Part shown: piece by piece, positions 1 through 8,949 of the stretch | How the letters are laid out: each line of letters opens with the position of its first letter | Position numbering within the stretch: position 1 is the first letter of the stretch | Origin: Lacrimispora sphenoides | GTDB lineage: Bacteria; Bacillota; Clostridia; Lachnospirales; Lachnospiraceae | Length of the DNA stretch: 64,000 nt | Reading direction: 5' to 3' | Assembly: GCF_900105215.1 (NCBI RefSeq) | Contig: NZ_FOIP01000001.1 | Coordinates: 620,001 to 684,000 of the forward strand | Translations under genes and position numbers: made by a program | Notes under the pieces: generated by a model | Told to the model about the DNA's origin: nothing | Seen by the model: the letters and a program-made list of their open reading frames with translations, nothing else | Databases searched by the model: none

Positions 1-1124
1 AAATGCCTGATATTTATAAACGGGCCGCATACATTGGAATGTTCAATGACTGGCTCATATTTAAGCTGACCGGGATCATTGCCGTAGAGCCAAGCAATGG
101 ATCAACCACTGGATTGTTTGATTTAAAAAACCGCTGCTGGAATCCGGAGATTGCCGGACGGTGCGGACTCCGGAAAGATATTTTTCCCCTTGTAAAGGAA
201 TGCGGGACCGTAATCGGTAAAACCGCTTCCTGCTGCAAAGACCAGACTGGACTGCCTGAAGGAATTCCCGTCGTCGTTGGCGGAGGAGATGCCCAGCTTG
301 GCTGTATTGGCGTAGGTGTGGTACATGCCGGGGAAGCCGCGGTATTCGGAGGCAGCTTCTGGCAGTACGAGTACAACACTGATAAGCCGGACACGGATCA
401 GGACTGCCGTGTCCGTGTAAACTGTCATGCCATACCAGGTATCTGGCAATTTGAAGCCCTTGCCTTTCAGCCGGGCCTTGTCATGCGATGGTATCGGGAC
501 AGCTTCTGCCATGCAGAAAAAAAGCTGGCAGAGGAAGCAGGTATGAGCATCTATGATTTGATGAATGAGGAAGCAGAGAAAATACCGGCAGGGTGCTATG
601 GAATGATGTGCACTTTTTCGGATGTAATGAACTTTATTAACTGGAAACACGCCGCACCGACCTTCTCCAACTTTGGCCTTGATCCCGGGAAATATAACCA
701 TTATACCTTCTACCGGGCAATTTTAGAGAATGCGGCTCTGGTTACAAAAGGACATCTGGATCTGGTCCAGGATGCCATCGGCCATCTTCCAAAAGAAATC
801 ACTTTTGCCGGCGGAGCCTCTAACAGTTCCCTCTGGGCCCAGATACTGTCTGATGTTCTTGGGCTTCCGGTAAAGGTTCCTAAGGTAAAGGAAGCCACTG
901 CACTGGGCGCTGCGATCCTGGCCGGATATGGAATCGGCATGTATCAGGATATAGCTGAAACTGCAAAAGAGCTGGTAACGATAGAGAGGCAGTTTATGCC
1001 TAACATGGAGAATCATAAGATTTATGGGGAAATCTATGGGAAATGGAGAGAATTTTATCAGGTTCAGCTGGCTCTCTGTGACCGTAAGATCACTAAGAAT
1101 ATGTGGATAGCACCCGGTTTATAA
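1..1124 (+). CDS. LsrK-like FGGY carbohydrate kinase (autoinducer-2 kinase type), 5' end outside window
   Basis: C-terminal two thirds of an FGGY-family sugar kinase; the reading frame runs off the left edge, so the ATG at position 3 is probably internal. FGGY kinases phosphorylate sugars or polyols with ATP. The segment VVVGGGDAQLG near residue 90 and the C-terminal FAGGASNSSLWAQILSDV plus KEATALGAAILAGYG are the family's ATP-binding and hinge signatures, and their wording is closest to LsrK, the autoinducer-2 kinase. About 373 residues are visible against roughly 500-530 for the full family. It is followed 23 bp later by a cupin gene on the same strand, so the two are probably one operon. 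The exact substrate (AI-2, xylulose or another sugar) cannot be settled from this fragment. Confidence 0.8.
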   Translation, partial: MPDIYKRAAYIGMFNDWLIFKLTGIIAVEPSNGSTTGLFDLKNRCWNPEIAGRCGLRKDIFPLVKECGTVIGKTASCCKDQTGLPEGIPVVVGGGDAQLGCIGVGVVHAGEAAVFGGSFWQYEYNTDKPDTDQDCRVRVNCHAIPGIWQFEALAFQPGLVMRWYRDSFCHAEKKLAEEAGMSIYDLMNEEAEKIPAGCYGMMCTFSDVMNFINWKHAAPTFSNFGLDPGKYNHYTFYRAILENAALVTKGHLDLVQDAIGHLPKEITFAGGASNSSLWAQILSDVLGLPVKVPKVKEATALGAAILAGYGIGMYQDIAETAKELVTIERQFMPNMENHKIYGEIYGKWREFYQVQLALCDRKITKNMWIAPGL

Positions 1125-1147
1125 GGGAAGAAAAAGGAGAAGAAAAT

Positions 1148-1498
1148 ATGTTCATTACCAATGAATCAGAAAAAGAATTCCGTTTTGGCGACAGCGGCCC
1201 AAAATATTTGATGAAAGGACCGCGCATGAATTTTGCAGTCGTACAGTTCCAGCCAGGTGAGGATTTCACCGCTCACTATCATAACGTAATGGAAGAAGAT
1301 TTCTTCATTCTGGAGGGAGAGATCAATATTGTTGTAGATGGAGTTGTCCACCATTTAAAACAGGGAGATTTCATTCACATTGAACCTTCCGAAGTTCACT
1401 ACTGCTTTAATCCATACAAGAGCAGAGTAAAGATGATATCCACTCTGGCACCGTATCAGCAGGTAGATAAGGTGGAAGTAGAGGACTATTCGTTTTAG
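1148..1498 (+). CDS. small cupin-domain protein
   Basis: A single-domain cupin of 116 residues. The beta-barrel metal site is visible as HYHNVMEEDFFILEG (two His and a Glu) and a later His in PSEVHYC, with the conserved G-D-F-I-H-I turn between them. The start at 1148 is chosen because GGAGAAGAAAAT sits just upstream; a longer in-frame start at 1103 would overlap the kinase and lacks a ribosome binding site. It directly follows the LsrK-like kinase gene, so it may act on the same sugar as an epimerase, isomerase or sensor; that is inference. A strong stem-loop ends the transcript. Confidence 0.8.
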   Translation: MFITNESEKEFRFGDSGPKYLMKGPRMNFAVVQFQPGEDFTAHYHNVMEEDFFILEGEINIVVDGVVHHLKQGDFIHIEPSEVHYCFNPYKSRVKMISTLAPYQQVDKVEVEDYSF

Positions 1499-1506
1499 AT
1501 TTCGAA

Positions 1507-1536
1507 AATGGTACCCTGAAGAATCAGGGTACCATT
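1507..1536 (+). terminator. bidirectional terminator between convergent operons
   Basis: Perfect 13-bp inverted repeat AATGGTACCCTGA / TCAGGGTACCATT with a 4-nt loop, lying between the stop of the cupin gene and the stop of the convergent DUF4340 gene. T-rich sequence follows on both sides. Confidence 0.85.
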
Positions 1537-1544
1537 TACTATTT

Positions 1545-2525
1545 TTATGAAATGCCTTTGTCTACCGTCAAACACTTATCAATAGAAGCCTTTTCTATTT
1601 CATTAATATTGGAAGATCCTTCCGTACGGGTGTAATAGCAGCTGGAATCGCTGTTTAAGGAACCCACAGACAGGGTAAAGGATTCTTCCGAACCATTCTT
1701 ATCATAAGTATAGGTAATGACCGCAGCAGGCTGATCAAGACCGTAGCCAGCCAGTTCGCTATCCTGTACCTTATAATTGGAGCAGCTCTTTACCTTCAGA
1801 CCGCTTAAGGAATCTGCTAGGACATTCAGGCCGGAATTATCGGAAAGCTTGTTGTCCGGTAAATCCGCAGAGTCCCTGAACCATTCGATCGTCCCATCTT
1901 TCTCATCCAGCTTCTTTTTTACATAATGTTCACTGATGCCTGCCTTTGTTATTGTAATGCTCTTTATGTCAGCTCCGGAAACAGCAGGGAACTCCTCCAG
2001 GGCCATCAGATCATTTAGTCCGTTGCCGGTTTCATTGTACAGGTCAGAGCTGATGAGATACGGGGTATCCTGCCCTTCCAGTGCTGCATAATAATCCCCG
2101 TCACCGGTAGCATTGCCAAGGAGGATTACGGATTTCGTCCCATCCTCCGCTGCTGCAGCGATCTTTCTTATGGGCTTATCCAGACCATAGGCACTTAGAC
2201 TGTCTCCGCCTTCCAGCTTCCGCAGGGCTTCAAGCTTTGAAACCGTGGAAGCAAGGGAATCCATTTCCTCCTGTTTTACCGGAAAAAGATCATCTCCGTC
2301 ATAGCTCCATTTGCTATCCTTTTTTGTAAAGGACAGCTCCTGTCCGTCAATATCATAGGAAAGGCTGGAAACACTTGAAAGGTCGGTGAGATAGACTTTC
2401 TCACCCTCCTCCTTCTCCTTCGCCTGTTCTTTGGAGTGGTTCATATACTGGCCCACCCCCACATAGATCACACACAGGGCCGCCAGAGCGGCCGTTCCAT
2501 ATAAAAGGCCCTTTTTCTTTTTCAT
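1545..2525 (-). CDS. DUF4340 domain-containing membrane-anchored protein
   Basis: 326 residues with one N-terminal membrane segment (about residues 6-25) after MKKKK, so anchored with the bulk outside the cytoplasm. The body contains two similar DUF4340-type repeats, each with a lysine/aspartate-rich strand pattern and a YGLD(K/Q)P turn (about residues 113 and 262). DUF4340 proteins commonly sit at the end of operons for Gld-type ABC systems, as here: ATP-binding subunit, permease, GldG-like protein, then this gene, with spacings of 1 bp overlap, 10 bp and 14 bp. The molecular role is unknown; it may present substrate to, or stabilise, the GldF/GldG complex at the surface. AAAGGAGGCTGAAAC precedes the ATG. 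Confidence 0.8.
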   Translation of the reverse strand: MKKKKGLLYGTAALAALCVIYVGVGQYMNHSKEQAKEKEEGEKVYLTDLSSVSSLSYDIDGQELSFTKKDSKWSYDGDDLFPVKQEEMDSLASTVSKLEALRKLEGGDSLSAYGLDKPIRKIAAAAEDGTKSVILLGNATGDGDYYAALEGQDTPYLISSDLYNETGNGLNDLMALEEFPAVSGADIKSITITKAGISEHYVKKKLDEKDGTIEWFRDSADLPDNKLSDNSGLNVLADSLSGLKVKSCSNYKVQDSELAGYGLDQPAAVITYTYDKNGSEESFTLSVGSLNSDSSCYYTRTEGSSNINEIEKASIDKCLTVDKGIS

Positions 2526-2539
2526 GTTTCAGCCTCCTT

Positions 2540-3910
2540 TTACAGACGTCTGCGCTTCAGCCAGATTACCAGTCCTGCTGCCAGTGTCATTACCGGGATA
2601 ACAAATATAAACAGGATTCCCCACATGCCTCCGTGGGTAACGGTGTTATAGGTCACATCCAGGCTTTTGGCAGGAATGGATACATTGGAAACGTCATCAA
2701 AATTAGCCGTAACTGCATTCATGAAAAGATTTAAATTAGTTAAATTGGTAAAGCTGGTGTTCAGCCCCTCATCGATAAGGGAAGGGGTAGTGAATACGGT
2801 CAAACGTGCCGTTCCGGAGCTTAAAGTCTTCTCTGATACGGCTCCCAGGATATAGGTTCCTTCTGTCTGCTTATCGGCCGTTACCAGCATACCTCCATCA
2901 CTGGTCTCCATAAAAGGAGTTACTTCCACGCCTTCCGGCAAAACCTCTTTCTGGGTCATGGCTGCGGACTGAAGGACAAGGGCTGAGCTTTTTCCATCAA
3001 TGCCGTTCGTCACTTCGCTTCCTGCCTGAATGGTCGGGAAGATATAATAGGGATTGTTCTGATAAAACTTCTTGGTATCTGCTGCAAGTCCGTTTTCCAG
3101 GTTCAGGCCGTAATCGCTCATTAGGGCACTTAAGTTCGGGCGGTCCTTTTCCGCATAGCCGGCGAGGATCAGAACCCTTCCCCCTTTATCCAGGTAATCA
3201 GAAATCATCTTCTTTTCATCATTCGCCAGGTCTGATGTCGGAGCATTGATAAGCAAAAGTTCACAATCCTCAGGAATGCTTCCTCCTGTCAAAAGATTCA
3301 GGGAGTTTACGGTCAGATTGGACTTTTTCAACATATCAGAAGCAGTAGCTCCAAGAGCCGCCTCTCCATGGCCTTCTGTCACGTAAACTGTTTTCTGCAC
3401 ATCGTTAATCACATGGGAGATGGCCCCGGTAAGCTGACCCTCTCCGTCAAATTCGGTCTCCTTAGACTGTCCGTAATAATAGTAGGACATTTCATCCATT
3501 TTAATGATATCGGTCAGGGCGATGGATTCTGTCCTTCCTGTGGAATCGCAGCTTACCAAAAGCGTGTTATCCTGTGCCTTGAGCTTTTGTACCTGGTCCG
3601 GATGAAGAACGGAGTCCACGGTCACGACCTTGATGTGGCCGGATAAATCCTCGTAACGTTTTATAAAGCTTGTGATCCGCTTATCCACCGAGTCCGGATC
3701 TGCCACCACATAAATCGTAACATCCTTATCAAGCGCCTTAAGAAGATCCTTTGTGGTTCCGCCCAGGGTATAGATCTGGCTGCTGCTCATATCCCATTGC
3801 CGTACCTTCTCTGGAAGACGGCCTACGATAAGGTTTAATATTACCACGGCTGCTATGACAATCAACGTTAGGATTGCCGTGTAGCCTCCTTTTTTTAATT
3901 TTCTGGTCAT
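2540..3910 (-). CDS. GldG-like ABC transporter auxiliary protein
   Basis: About 456 residues. An N-terminal membrane segment (roughly 10-30) is followed by a large extracytoplasmic region of the GldG type (ABC_transp_aux fold) and a final C-terminal membrane helix ending KRRRL. GldG proteins associate with GldA/GldF ABC transporters; in Bacteroidetes they are tied to gliding, but in Clostridia the substrate is unknown. The start is placed at the second ATG (3910) because AGGAGG lies six bases upstream, while the first ATG at 3916 directly abuts that ribosome binding site. It follows the permease gene by 10 bp in a four-gene operon. Confidence 0.82.
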   Translation of the reverse strand: MTRKLKKGGYTAILTLIVIAAVVILNLIVGRLPEKVRQWDMSSSQIYTLGGTTKDLLKALDKDVTIYVVADPDSVDKRITSFIKRYEDLSGHIKVVTVDSVLHPDQVQKLKAQDNTLLVSCDSTGRTESIALTDIIKMDEMSYYYYGQSKETEFDGEGQLTGAISHVINDVQKTVYVTEGHGEAALGATASDMLKKSNLTVNSLNLLTGGSIPEDCELLLINAPTSDLANDEKKMISDYLDKGGRVLILAGYAEKDRPNLSALMSDYGLNLENGLAADTKKFYQNNPYYIFPTIQAGSEVTNGIDGKSSALVLQSAAMTQKEVLPEGVEVTPFMETSDGGMLVTADKQTEGTYILGAVSEKTLSSGTARLTVFTTPSLIDEGLNTSFTNLTNLNLFMNAVTANFDDVSNVSIPAKSLDVTYNTVTHGGMWGILFIFVIPVMTLAAGLVIWLKRRRL

Positions 3911-3920
3911 CTCCATCCTC

Positions 3921-4787
3921 CTAACTCCATCTGCGTTTCTCTATGGACTGCACGGTCAAGAATACCAGCAGGAATATGATGCTGATATAGTAAACCAGGC
4001 CGCCTGCATCAAAGATGTCATGACTGGCAAAGTTCTGAAACACATCGGTCACTGCAATCTTTTCCAGAACATTGGTCAGTGCGCGCTCAAAAAGGCCCTT
4101 TTTTACAAGGTACAGCACTGCGATGCAGATGACTCCAGCTGCCTCCAGAACGGCTGCAAGAGGACCATGGCTCGTTATTCGGGATACCGCAAAAACGATC
4201 CCAGACCAAAGAATCAGAAAACCTGCTGCAGAGCCGATCGCCGATGTGGGTAAAAATCCCACAAGGCTGGGCCATAAAAGCAGAAGAAGGATGATTCCAA
4301 AGGTCCCTACCGCAGCAATGATCTGGCTTTCTGTTAAGGAAGAAATAAACATTCCGATGGCAATATAGACACAGCCCAGCAGGAAAAAGGCCAGTAAAGA
4401 AGCATAATCCGCTTTTAAATTTGCATTTCCGTTCAGCTTGATGATGAGAGGACAGATTCCGGAAAGCAGCACCGGGACGGCAAAGACGGTTATCATGGAA
4501 AGATACTTTCCAAGAACCATCTGGGCAACGGATACCGGAGAGGTGAGCAGAAGCTGGTCCGTTTTGGTCTTCCGGTCATCTGCAAAGCTTCTCATGGTAA
4601 GCACTGGTATGCCGATCATGATTATAGTCACCATGCCAGACAGAGTATAGGAAAAGTAGGGGTATCCGCTCATCATGTTATAAGCCATAAAGTAAATTCC
4701 TATGAACAGCACCATAAAGGCGATAAATACATATCCGGTCATGGACTGAAAATAGGCTTTCAGTTCTCTTCTATAAATTGCTGCCAT
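3921..4787 (-). CDS. ABC-2 type permease, GldF-like
   Basis: 288 residues with about six hydrophobic helices, an ABC-2 membrane permease. The N-terminus MAAIYRRELKAYFQSMTGYVF is typical of this family: a cytoplasmic amphipathic stretch before the first helix. It partners the ATPase encoded immediately upstream, whose stop codon overlaps this start by one base (TAATG), which suggests translational coupling. With the GldG-like and DUF4340 genes downstream it forms a complete export-type ABC module. What it moves is not deducible. Confidence 0.85.
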   Translation of the reverse strand: MAAIYRRELKAYFQSMTGYVFIAFMVLFIGIYFMAYNMMSGYPYFSYTLSGMVTIIMIGIPVLTMRSFADDRKTKTDQLLLTSPVSVAQMVLGKYLSMITVFAVPVLLSGICPLIIKLNGNANLKADYASLLAFFLLGCVYIAIGMFISSLTESQIIAAVGTFGIILLLLLWPSLVGFLPTSAIGSAAGFLILWSGIVFAVSRITSHGPLAAVLEAAGVICIAVLYLVKKGLFERALTNVLEKIAVTDVFQNFASHDIFDAGGLVYYISIIFLLVFLTVQSIEKRRWS

Positions 4788-5854
4788 TATTCTTCATCCC
4801 CCTCTCCGTCTTCTGTTTCTTCCTTAAGGTCTGCCTCTGAAGGCTCCCCTTCAAAATCATCTGTTTCAAGGTTTTCACTTGTCTCTATCCCCTCTGCCGT
4901 TCCTTCCCCTGTCAGTTCAAGGAATACCTCTTCCAGGGACGCCCTTATGGTCTGCATGGAAAGAATGGGAATCCTCTGGTCAGCAAATGCAAAGAAAATA
5001 GTTTCCCGGATATCCTCTCCATCTTCTGTCCCTTCCTCTTCTGTGCAGATGCGGAAATCTGCACTGTTTATTCCTTCTTCTCCGCTCTCCCGTACCGACA
5101 CATTGGCTGCCTGGGGAATGGCTTCCAAAATTTTAAGGATTTGTTCTTCTGTCCCTTTTACTAAAAGCTCCATTCCGGCAGTCCCGGCCATCTGGCGTTC
5201 TAGATTCTCCGGCGTATCGCTGGCAATCAGTTTTCCCTTGTCAATGATCATGATATGATCGCATACTGCGCTGACCTCGGAAAGGATATGGGAGCTTAAA
5301 ATAACCGTATGTTTCTGCCCAAGCCTGCGGATGGTATCCCTGATTTCGATGATCTGCTTAGGATCCAGTCCTACCGTAGGCTCATCCAGAATAATAACCG
5401 GCGGAAACCCTAAAACTGCCTGGGCCAGGCCTACACGCTGTCTATAGCCCTTTGATAAGTTGCGGATCAAACGGCCTTTTACATCCACCAGTTTGGCAAG
5501 CTCCATGACCTCATAAACAGCCTCATTCCTCTCCTTTTTCGGTATTTTCTTTAATTCCGCAGCAAACTGCAGCTGCTCTTCCACAGTCATATCCACATAA
5601 AGCGGCGGAAGCTCCGGCAGATACCCAATACATTTCTTTGCTTCCTCCCCGTCTTCCAGTATATTATGGCCATTGATCAGCACATCGCCCTCCGTAGCTC
5701 CGATGTACCCGGTCATAATGTTCATCGTGGTGGATTTTCCGGCCCCGTTTGGTCCTAGAAATCCATAGATCTGTCCATCGTTGATCGTAAAGCTTAAATG
5801 GTCCACAGCCAGATGACCGCCGTAATCCTTTACCAGATTTCTGACTTCAATCAA
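4787..5854 (-). CDS. ABC transporter ATP-binding protein, GldA-like
   Basis: An ABC ATPase with Walker A GPNGAGKST, the Q-loop after GYLPE, signature LSKGYRQRVGLAQA, Walker B VIILDEPTVGLDP and the H-loop ILSSHIL, which energises the neighbouring GldF-like permease. After the roughly 220-residue nucleotide-binding domain comes a 130-residue regulatory tail ending in an acidic stretch. The start is called as TTG at 5854 (LIEVRNLVK) because AGGAGG stands six bases before it; the ATG at 5881 lies upstream of that ribosome binding site and would translate through it. It is the first gene of the four-gene operon. Confidence 0.85.
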   Translation of the reverse strand: MIEVRNLVKDYGGHLAVDHLSFTINDGQIYGFLGPNGAGKSTTMNIMTGYIGATEGDVLINGHNILEDGEEAKKCIGYLPELPPLYVDMTVEEQLQFAAELKKIPKKERNEAVYEVMELAKLVDVKGRLIRNLSKGYRQRVGLAQAVLGFPPVIILDEPTVGLDPKQIIEIRDTIRRLGQKHTVILSSHILSEVSAVCDHIMIIDKGKLIASDTPENLERQMAGTAGMELLVKGTEEQILKILEAIPQAANVSVRESGEEGINSADFRICTEEEGTEDGEDIRETIFFAFADQRIPILSMQTIRASLEEVFLELTGEGTAEGIETSENLETDDFEGEPSEADLKEETEDGEGDEE

Positions 5855-5918
5855 CTCTCTCTCCTCCTGTCTATTATGCATTTTGCATCCTTACTTAGGG
5901 TAAAAGGGAATTGTGAAA

Positions 5919-5951
5919 ATTGTGTGATATATATTTGTTGATTGTGTGATA
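5919..5951. repeat. direct repeat ATTGTGTGATA x2, 22 bp apart, upstream of Gld-like operon
   Basis: ATTGTGTGATA occurs at 5919-5929 and again at 5941-5951, exactly two helical turns apart. A partial copy, ATTGTGAAA, lies just before it. The position between the operon's start and the next gene suggests a regulator binding site; the protein is unknown. Confidence 0.45.
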
Positions 5952-5980
5952 AAAGTATGAAATATTTCGACAATCTCAAA

Positions 5981-6014
5981 AATAAAAAAACCTGGGCAGC
6001 TTTTGCTGCACAGG
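5981..6014 (-). terminator. terminator after OGG-family glycosylase
   Basis: On the minus strand CCTGTGCAGC-AAAA-GCTGCCCAGG (one mismatch) followed by TTTTTTTATTTTT, a rho-independent terminator 16 bp after the glycosylase stop codon. Confidence 0.8.
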
Positions 6015-6030
6015 TAATCAAAATTTCGGG

Positions 6031-6912
6031 TCAAGTTCCCCGCAGTTTGCTGCGAGGTATCTGATTTATCTTATAATAAAACATATACTGCTGGAGGATC
6101 CCGGCGTATCCCTGATACCGCTCCAGGGGAAATCCCTGAGGATAGTGAAGCTCCAAGATCTGCTTTACGTGGGTATCCACAGGAAAAGCCCCCACATGGT
6201 GAAGCCCGAACAGGCAGATACAGTCTGCCACCTTTCTTCCGATCCCATACTGCTCCATCAGTATGCTGTGGGCGCTTTTATAATCTGCTTCCTTTAAGTG
6301 TAAAAGCCATTCCTTTCCTTCTGGACCGCTGCACATTTCCGCGATTGACAGGATGTATTTATCCCGGTAACCCAGACCCAGACCGGACAATCCCTTAAGG
6401 CCCGCCAAAGAAAGGCTCTCCGGCTCCGGAAAGGCATCATAGCTTCTTACTGTTTCTTTCAAACTCCCGTCAGGGGACATGGTAAGGCCCATCCCCTTCC
6501 TTTTGTCTCCGAACCGTTTACACAGCTCCTTAACACTGCCTGTGATGCGGGTGATGTTGTTATTCTGGGAAATCAAAAAGGTCACCAGCATTTCCCATAG
6601 ATCCTGATGAAGGATCCGGACACCCCAGCCCCATTCCATGGCTTCTCTAAGATATACATCTTCAGAGTCCACATGTTTTTTATAGCCGCCGTAATCGGTC
6701 TGTAAGTCAAAATAGCCGGCCCATGTTTCTTTAAACTCCCTCTCTCCGCAGGAAAATAAGAAATAGTCTCCATCTTTGACTGCCTCCACATATTCTCCCG
6801 CAGCTGCGATCGACCAGACTCCGTTTTCGCCCTCCCGGCCTTCCATACGGAAGCACTGGCCGGACCTTGCGATCTGTTCAAAATCCATATCCTTTATCTG
6901 AATCCGGTACAT
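6031..6912 (-). CDS. 8-oxoguanine DNA glycosylase (OGG1-type HhH-GPD)
   Basis: 293 residues of the OGG1 branch of helix-hairpin-helix glycosylases, which excise 8-oxoguanine and nick the abasic site. The hairpin motif with the catalytic lysine is GIGRKVADCICLFGL, and the activating aspartate follows in PVDTHVKQIL. The N-terminal roughly 110 residues form the OGG_N domain. The SQNNNITRI stretch near residue 115 matches the damage-contact region. Length is normal for bacterial OGG1-like enzymes. It stands alone with its own terminator, downstream of the HAD gene on the same strand. Confidence 0.88.
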   Translation of the reverse strand: MYRIQIKDMDFEQIARSGQCFRMEGREGENGVWSIAAAGEYVEAVKDGDYFLFSCGEREFKETWAGYFDLQTDYGGYKKHVDSEDVYLREAMEWGWGVRILHQDLWEMLVTFLISQNNNITRITGSVKELCKRFGDKRKGMGLTMSPDGSLKETVRSYDAFPEPESLSLAGLKGLSGLGLGYRDKYILSIAEMCSGPEGKEWLLHLKEADYKSAHSILMEQYGIGRKVADCICLFGLHHVGAFPVDTHVKQILELHYPQGFPLERYQGYAGILQQYMFYYKINQIPRSKLRGT

Positions 6913-6970
6913 AATAAGCGTTTCTCCATTTCATTGCAAAGCTATAAGACCTAATGTTTCCAGGTCATTC

Positions 6971-7585
6971 TTAGTTATCATTCAAATGGGCCAGAAATTC
7001 TTTCAACCGTTTCACATCTCCGTCCTCAAAACAGTACCCATCCATGCCGCAGGCCCTTGCTCCTTCAATATTCATGGGCAAATCATCGATAAAAAAGCAT
7101 TCCTCCGGCTTTAAGTGAAACCGCTCAAATAAATGGCTGTACATTTCCTTTTGAGGCTTCAAACACTTTACCTCCGCGGAAAATAAGATCCCGTCAAAAT
7201 GTTCAATTCCCGGAATGATTTTATAACACGTCAGCAGACGAAGGGAAGCATTGGAACAAAGATAGATACCATATCCCCTCTCCTTAAGCTGCCCTACCAG
7301 TTCCCCCATCTCCTGATCAGGCCACATATTATATTCATGCCAGTGCTCAAGGCAAAGAGCTGCCATTTCCTTTGCATGGGCAGTATCCAGACGCGCCTGC
7401 ATCTTCTTTAAGGCATCTTCCTCTGAGATCAGACCCATATCCAGAAACAGCCACTCCTGAGACTCGAATACAGCGATTCTTACTGCCTTCCGCTCTGCCT
7501 CATCCTCGATAAAATGCCTGCAGACAATATCTCCATCGTAATGTACCAGCACTCTGCCCATGTCAAATACTATATTTTTAATCAT
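6971..7585 (-). CDS. HAD-family phosphatase, YihX-like
   Basis: 204 residues of the haloacid-dehalogenase superfamily. Motif I is IVFDMGRVLVHYD (nucleophilic Asp; glycine at the second position, as in the YihX sugar-1-phosphatase group), motif II the Ser in LCSNAS, motif III the Lys in CLKPQKEMY, and motif IV FFIDDLPMNIEGA. Expected role is hydrolysis of a small phosphorylated metabolite; the substrate is unknown. The start at 7585 follows CAGGAGAAAAATC and overlaps the stop of the MATE gene by 8 bp, indicating translational coupling; upstream in-frame codons lie inside the MATE gene and are rejected. Confidence 0.85.
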   Translation of the reverse strand: MIKNIVFDMGRVLVHYDGDIVCRHFIEDEAERKAVRIAVFESQEWLFLDMGLISEEDALKKMQARLDTAHAKEMAALCLEHWHEYNMWPDQEMGELVGQLKERGYGIYLCSNASLRLLTCYKIIPGIEHFDGILFSAEVKCLKPQKEMYSHLFERFHLKPEECFFIDDLPMNIEGARACGMDGYCFEDGDVKRLKEFLAHLNDN

Positions 7586-8927
7586 GATTTTTCTCCTGTA
7601 ATAATTCATTTTTCTTTTTAAACCAGAAATAATAAGGAACCTCATAAAGCAGCATACAAGCCCAGCCGGCCAGGCACGCATATGGAACGCCATTCATTCC
7701 CATAGACGGAACCAGCAGGATGACCAATGCCACACGGACGGAAATCTGGATCAGGGTGGAGATTAAGGTGATGGACATATTTCCCATTCCCCGGAAAAAA
7801 CCCTGAATCCCATTGGTAAATGCCGGCAGCAGATAGAAAAAAGCCATAAGGTGTAAATATTCCGCCCCAATCCTTACCATGGTCCCATCCCCATTGGGCA
7901 CAAATAATCTCATAACCGGTTCCTTCACCAGCAGGATGACAATGCATATAATCACCCAATAGCCTGCTTCTATAAAAAGTCCGGTCCGAAAACCTTTCTT
8001 TACCCGTTCTCCATTACCGGCTCCCCGGTTTTGTGCCACAAAGGTCATCATACCGCTGGAAATACTTTGTTCCGGAGTAAAAGCGAAATCATCCACCCGG
8101 TTCACTGCCTGGAACGCGGCTATGGTGCTGACTCCCAGAGGATTTATGACTCCCTGTATCAAAAGCTTGCCAATAGGTTGGCAGGATTGCTGTAATGCCG
8201 TGACCGCTCCCTGCTTAACCGTAAGGCTTAAAAGCTCCCGGTCTATACGGAATTCCTTTGGCTTAAGTTTAAGAAGGGGAACCTTTTTATATATGTAGAA
8301 TATACACAGAAGCGCGGAAACCGCCTCCGCAATGACCGTAGAAAATGCAGCCCCAAAAACTCCCATATGAAACCCTGCCACAAATACCAGATCCAATAAT
8401 GCATTTAAAACCGAGGCCATAGCCAGGAAGTGAACCGGAGTCTTTGAATCGCCCACACTACGGAGGGCAGAAGCCACTCCGTTATAAAAAAAGGTAAAGG
8501 GCGTTCCTATTAATATGACCCTTAAATAAACAGCCGCATCTTCTGAGATTTCCTCCGGTACACGGAGAAGCCTTATGATCCCGCCGGAAAAAAACACCCC
8601 CAGGCCCACAATGACCAGGGAAAAATAAAAGCCAAATAAAAGGGTGGTTGCTATCTCCTGCTTTAACTTTTCATGGCTTCCTGCTCCAAAATACTCACTC
8701 ATCAGCACCGAAGCCCCGATGCAGATCCCTGTAATTCCCAGGATCACAATGTTCATGACCGGGCCTGCGGCACCAACTGCTGCCAGCGCCTCTTCTCCCG
8801 CAAACCGTCCTACCACAATGGAATCTACCGCGTTATAAGTGAGCTGGAATAAATTTCCCAAAACAAGCGGAATGGAAAACCGTATCAATTGAGATGAAAT
8901 ATTTCCTCTTGTCATATCCTTCATCAT
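7578..8927 (-). CDS. MATE-family multidrug/Na+ antiporter
   Basis: 449 residues and about twelve membrane helices, arranged as two similar six-helix halves. The N-terminus (GNISSQLIRFSIPLVLGNLFQLTYNAVDSIVVGRF) carries the MATE signature, and the second half repeats it (LGVSTIAAFQAVNRVDDF). MATE proteins export cationic drugs or metabolites in exchange for Na+ or H+. The stop codon overlaps the start of the HAD phosphatase gene. GGGGCAGG lies five bases before the ATG. The substrate is not predictable from sequence. Confidence 0.9.
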   Translation of the reverse strand: MMKDMTRGNISSQLIRFSIPLVLGNLFQLTYNAVDSIVVGRFAGEEALAAVGAAGPVMNIVILGITGICIGASVLMSEYFGAGSHEKLKQEIATTLLFGFYFSLVIVGLGVFFSGGIIRLLRVPEEISEDAAVYLRVILIGTPFTFFYNGVASALRSVGDSKTPVHFLAMASVLNALLDLVFVAGFHMGVFGAAFSTVIAEAVSALLCIFYIYKKVPLLKLKPKEFRIDRELLSLTVKQGAVTALQQSCQPIGKLLIQGVINPLGVSTIAAFQAVNRVDDFAFTPEQSISSGMMTFVAQNRGAGNGERVKKGFRTGLFIEAGYWVIICIVILLVKEPVMRLFVPNGDGTMVRIGAEYLHLMAFFYLLPAFTNGIQGFFRGMGNMSITLISTLIQISVRVALVILLVPSMGMNGVPYACLAGWACMLLYEVPYYFWFKKKNELLQEKNHD

Positions 8928-8949
8928 ATCATCCTGCCCCTTTGGCGGA

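Noticed and set aside
5855..5881. ATG at 5881 as start of the GldA-like ATPase
   Set aside because: The ribosome binding site AGGAGG lies inside that longer frame, six bases before a TTG that begins the conserved IEVRNLVKDYGG.
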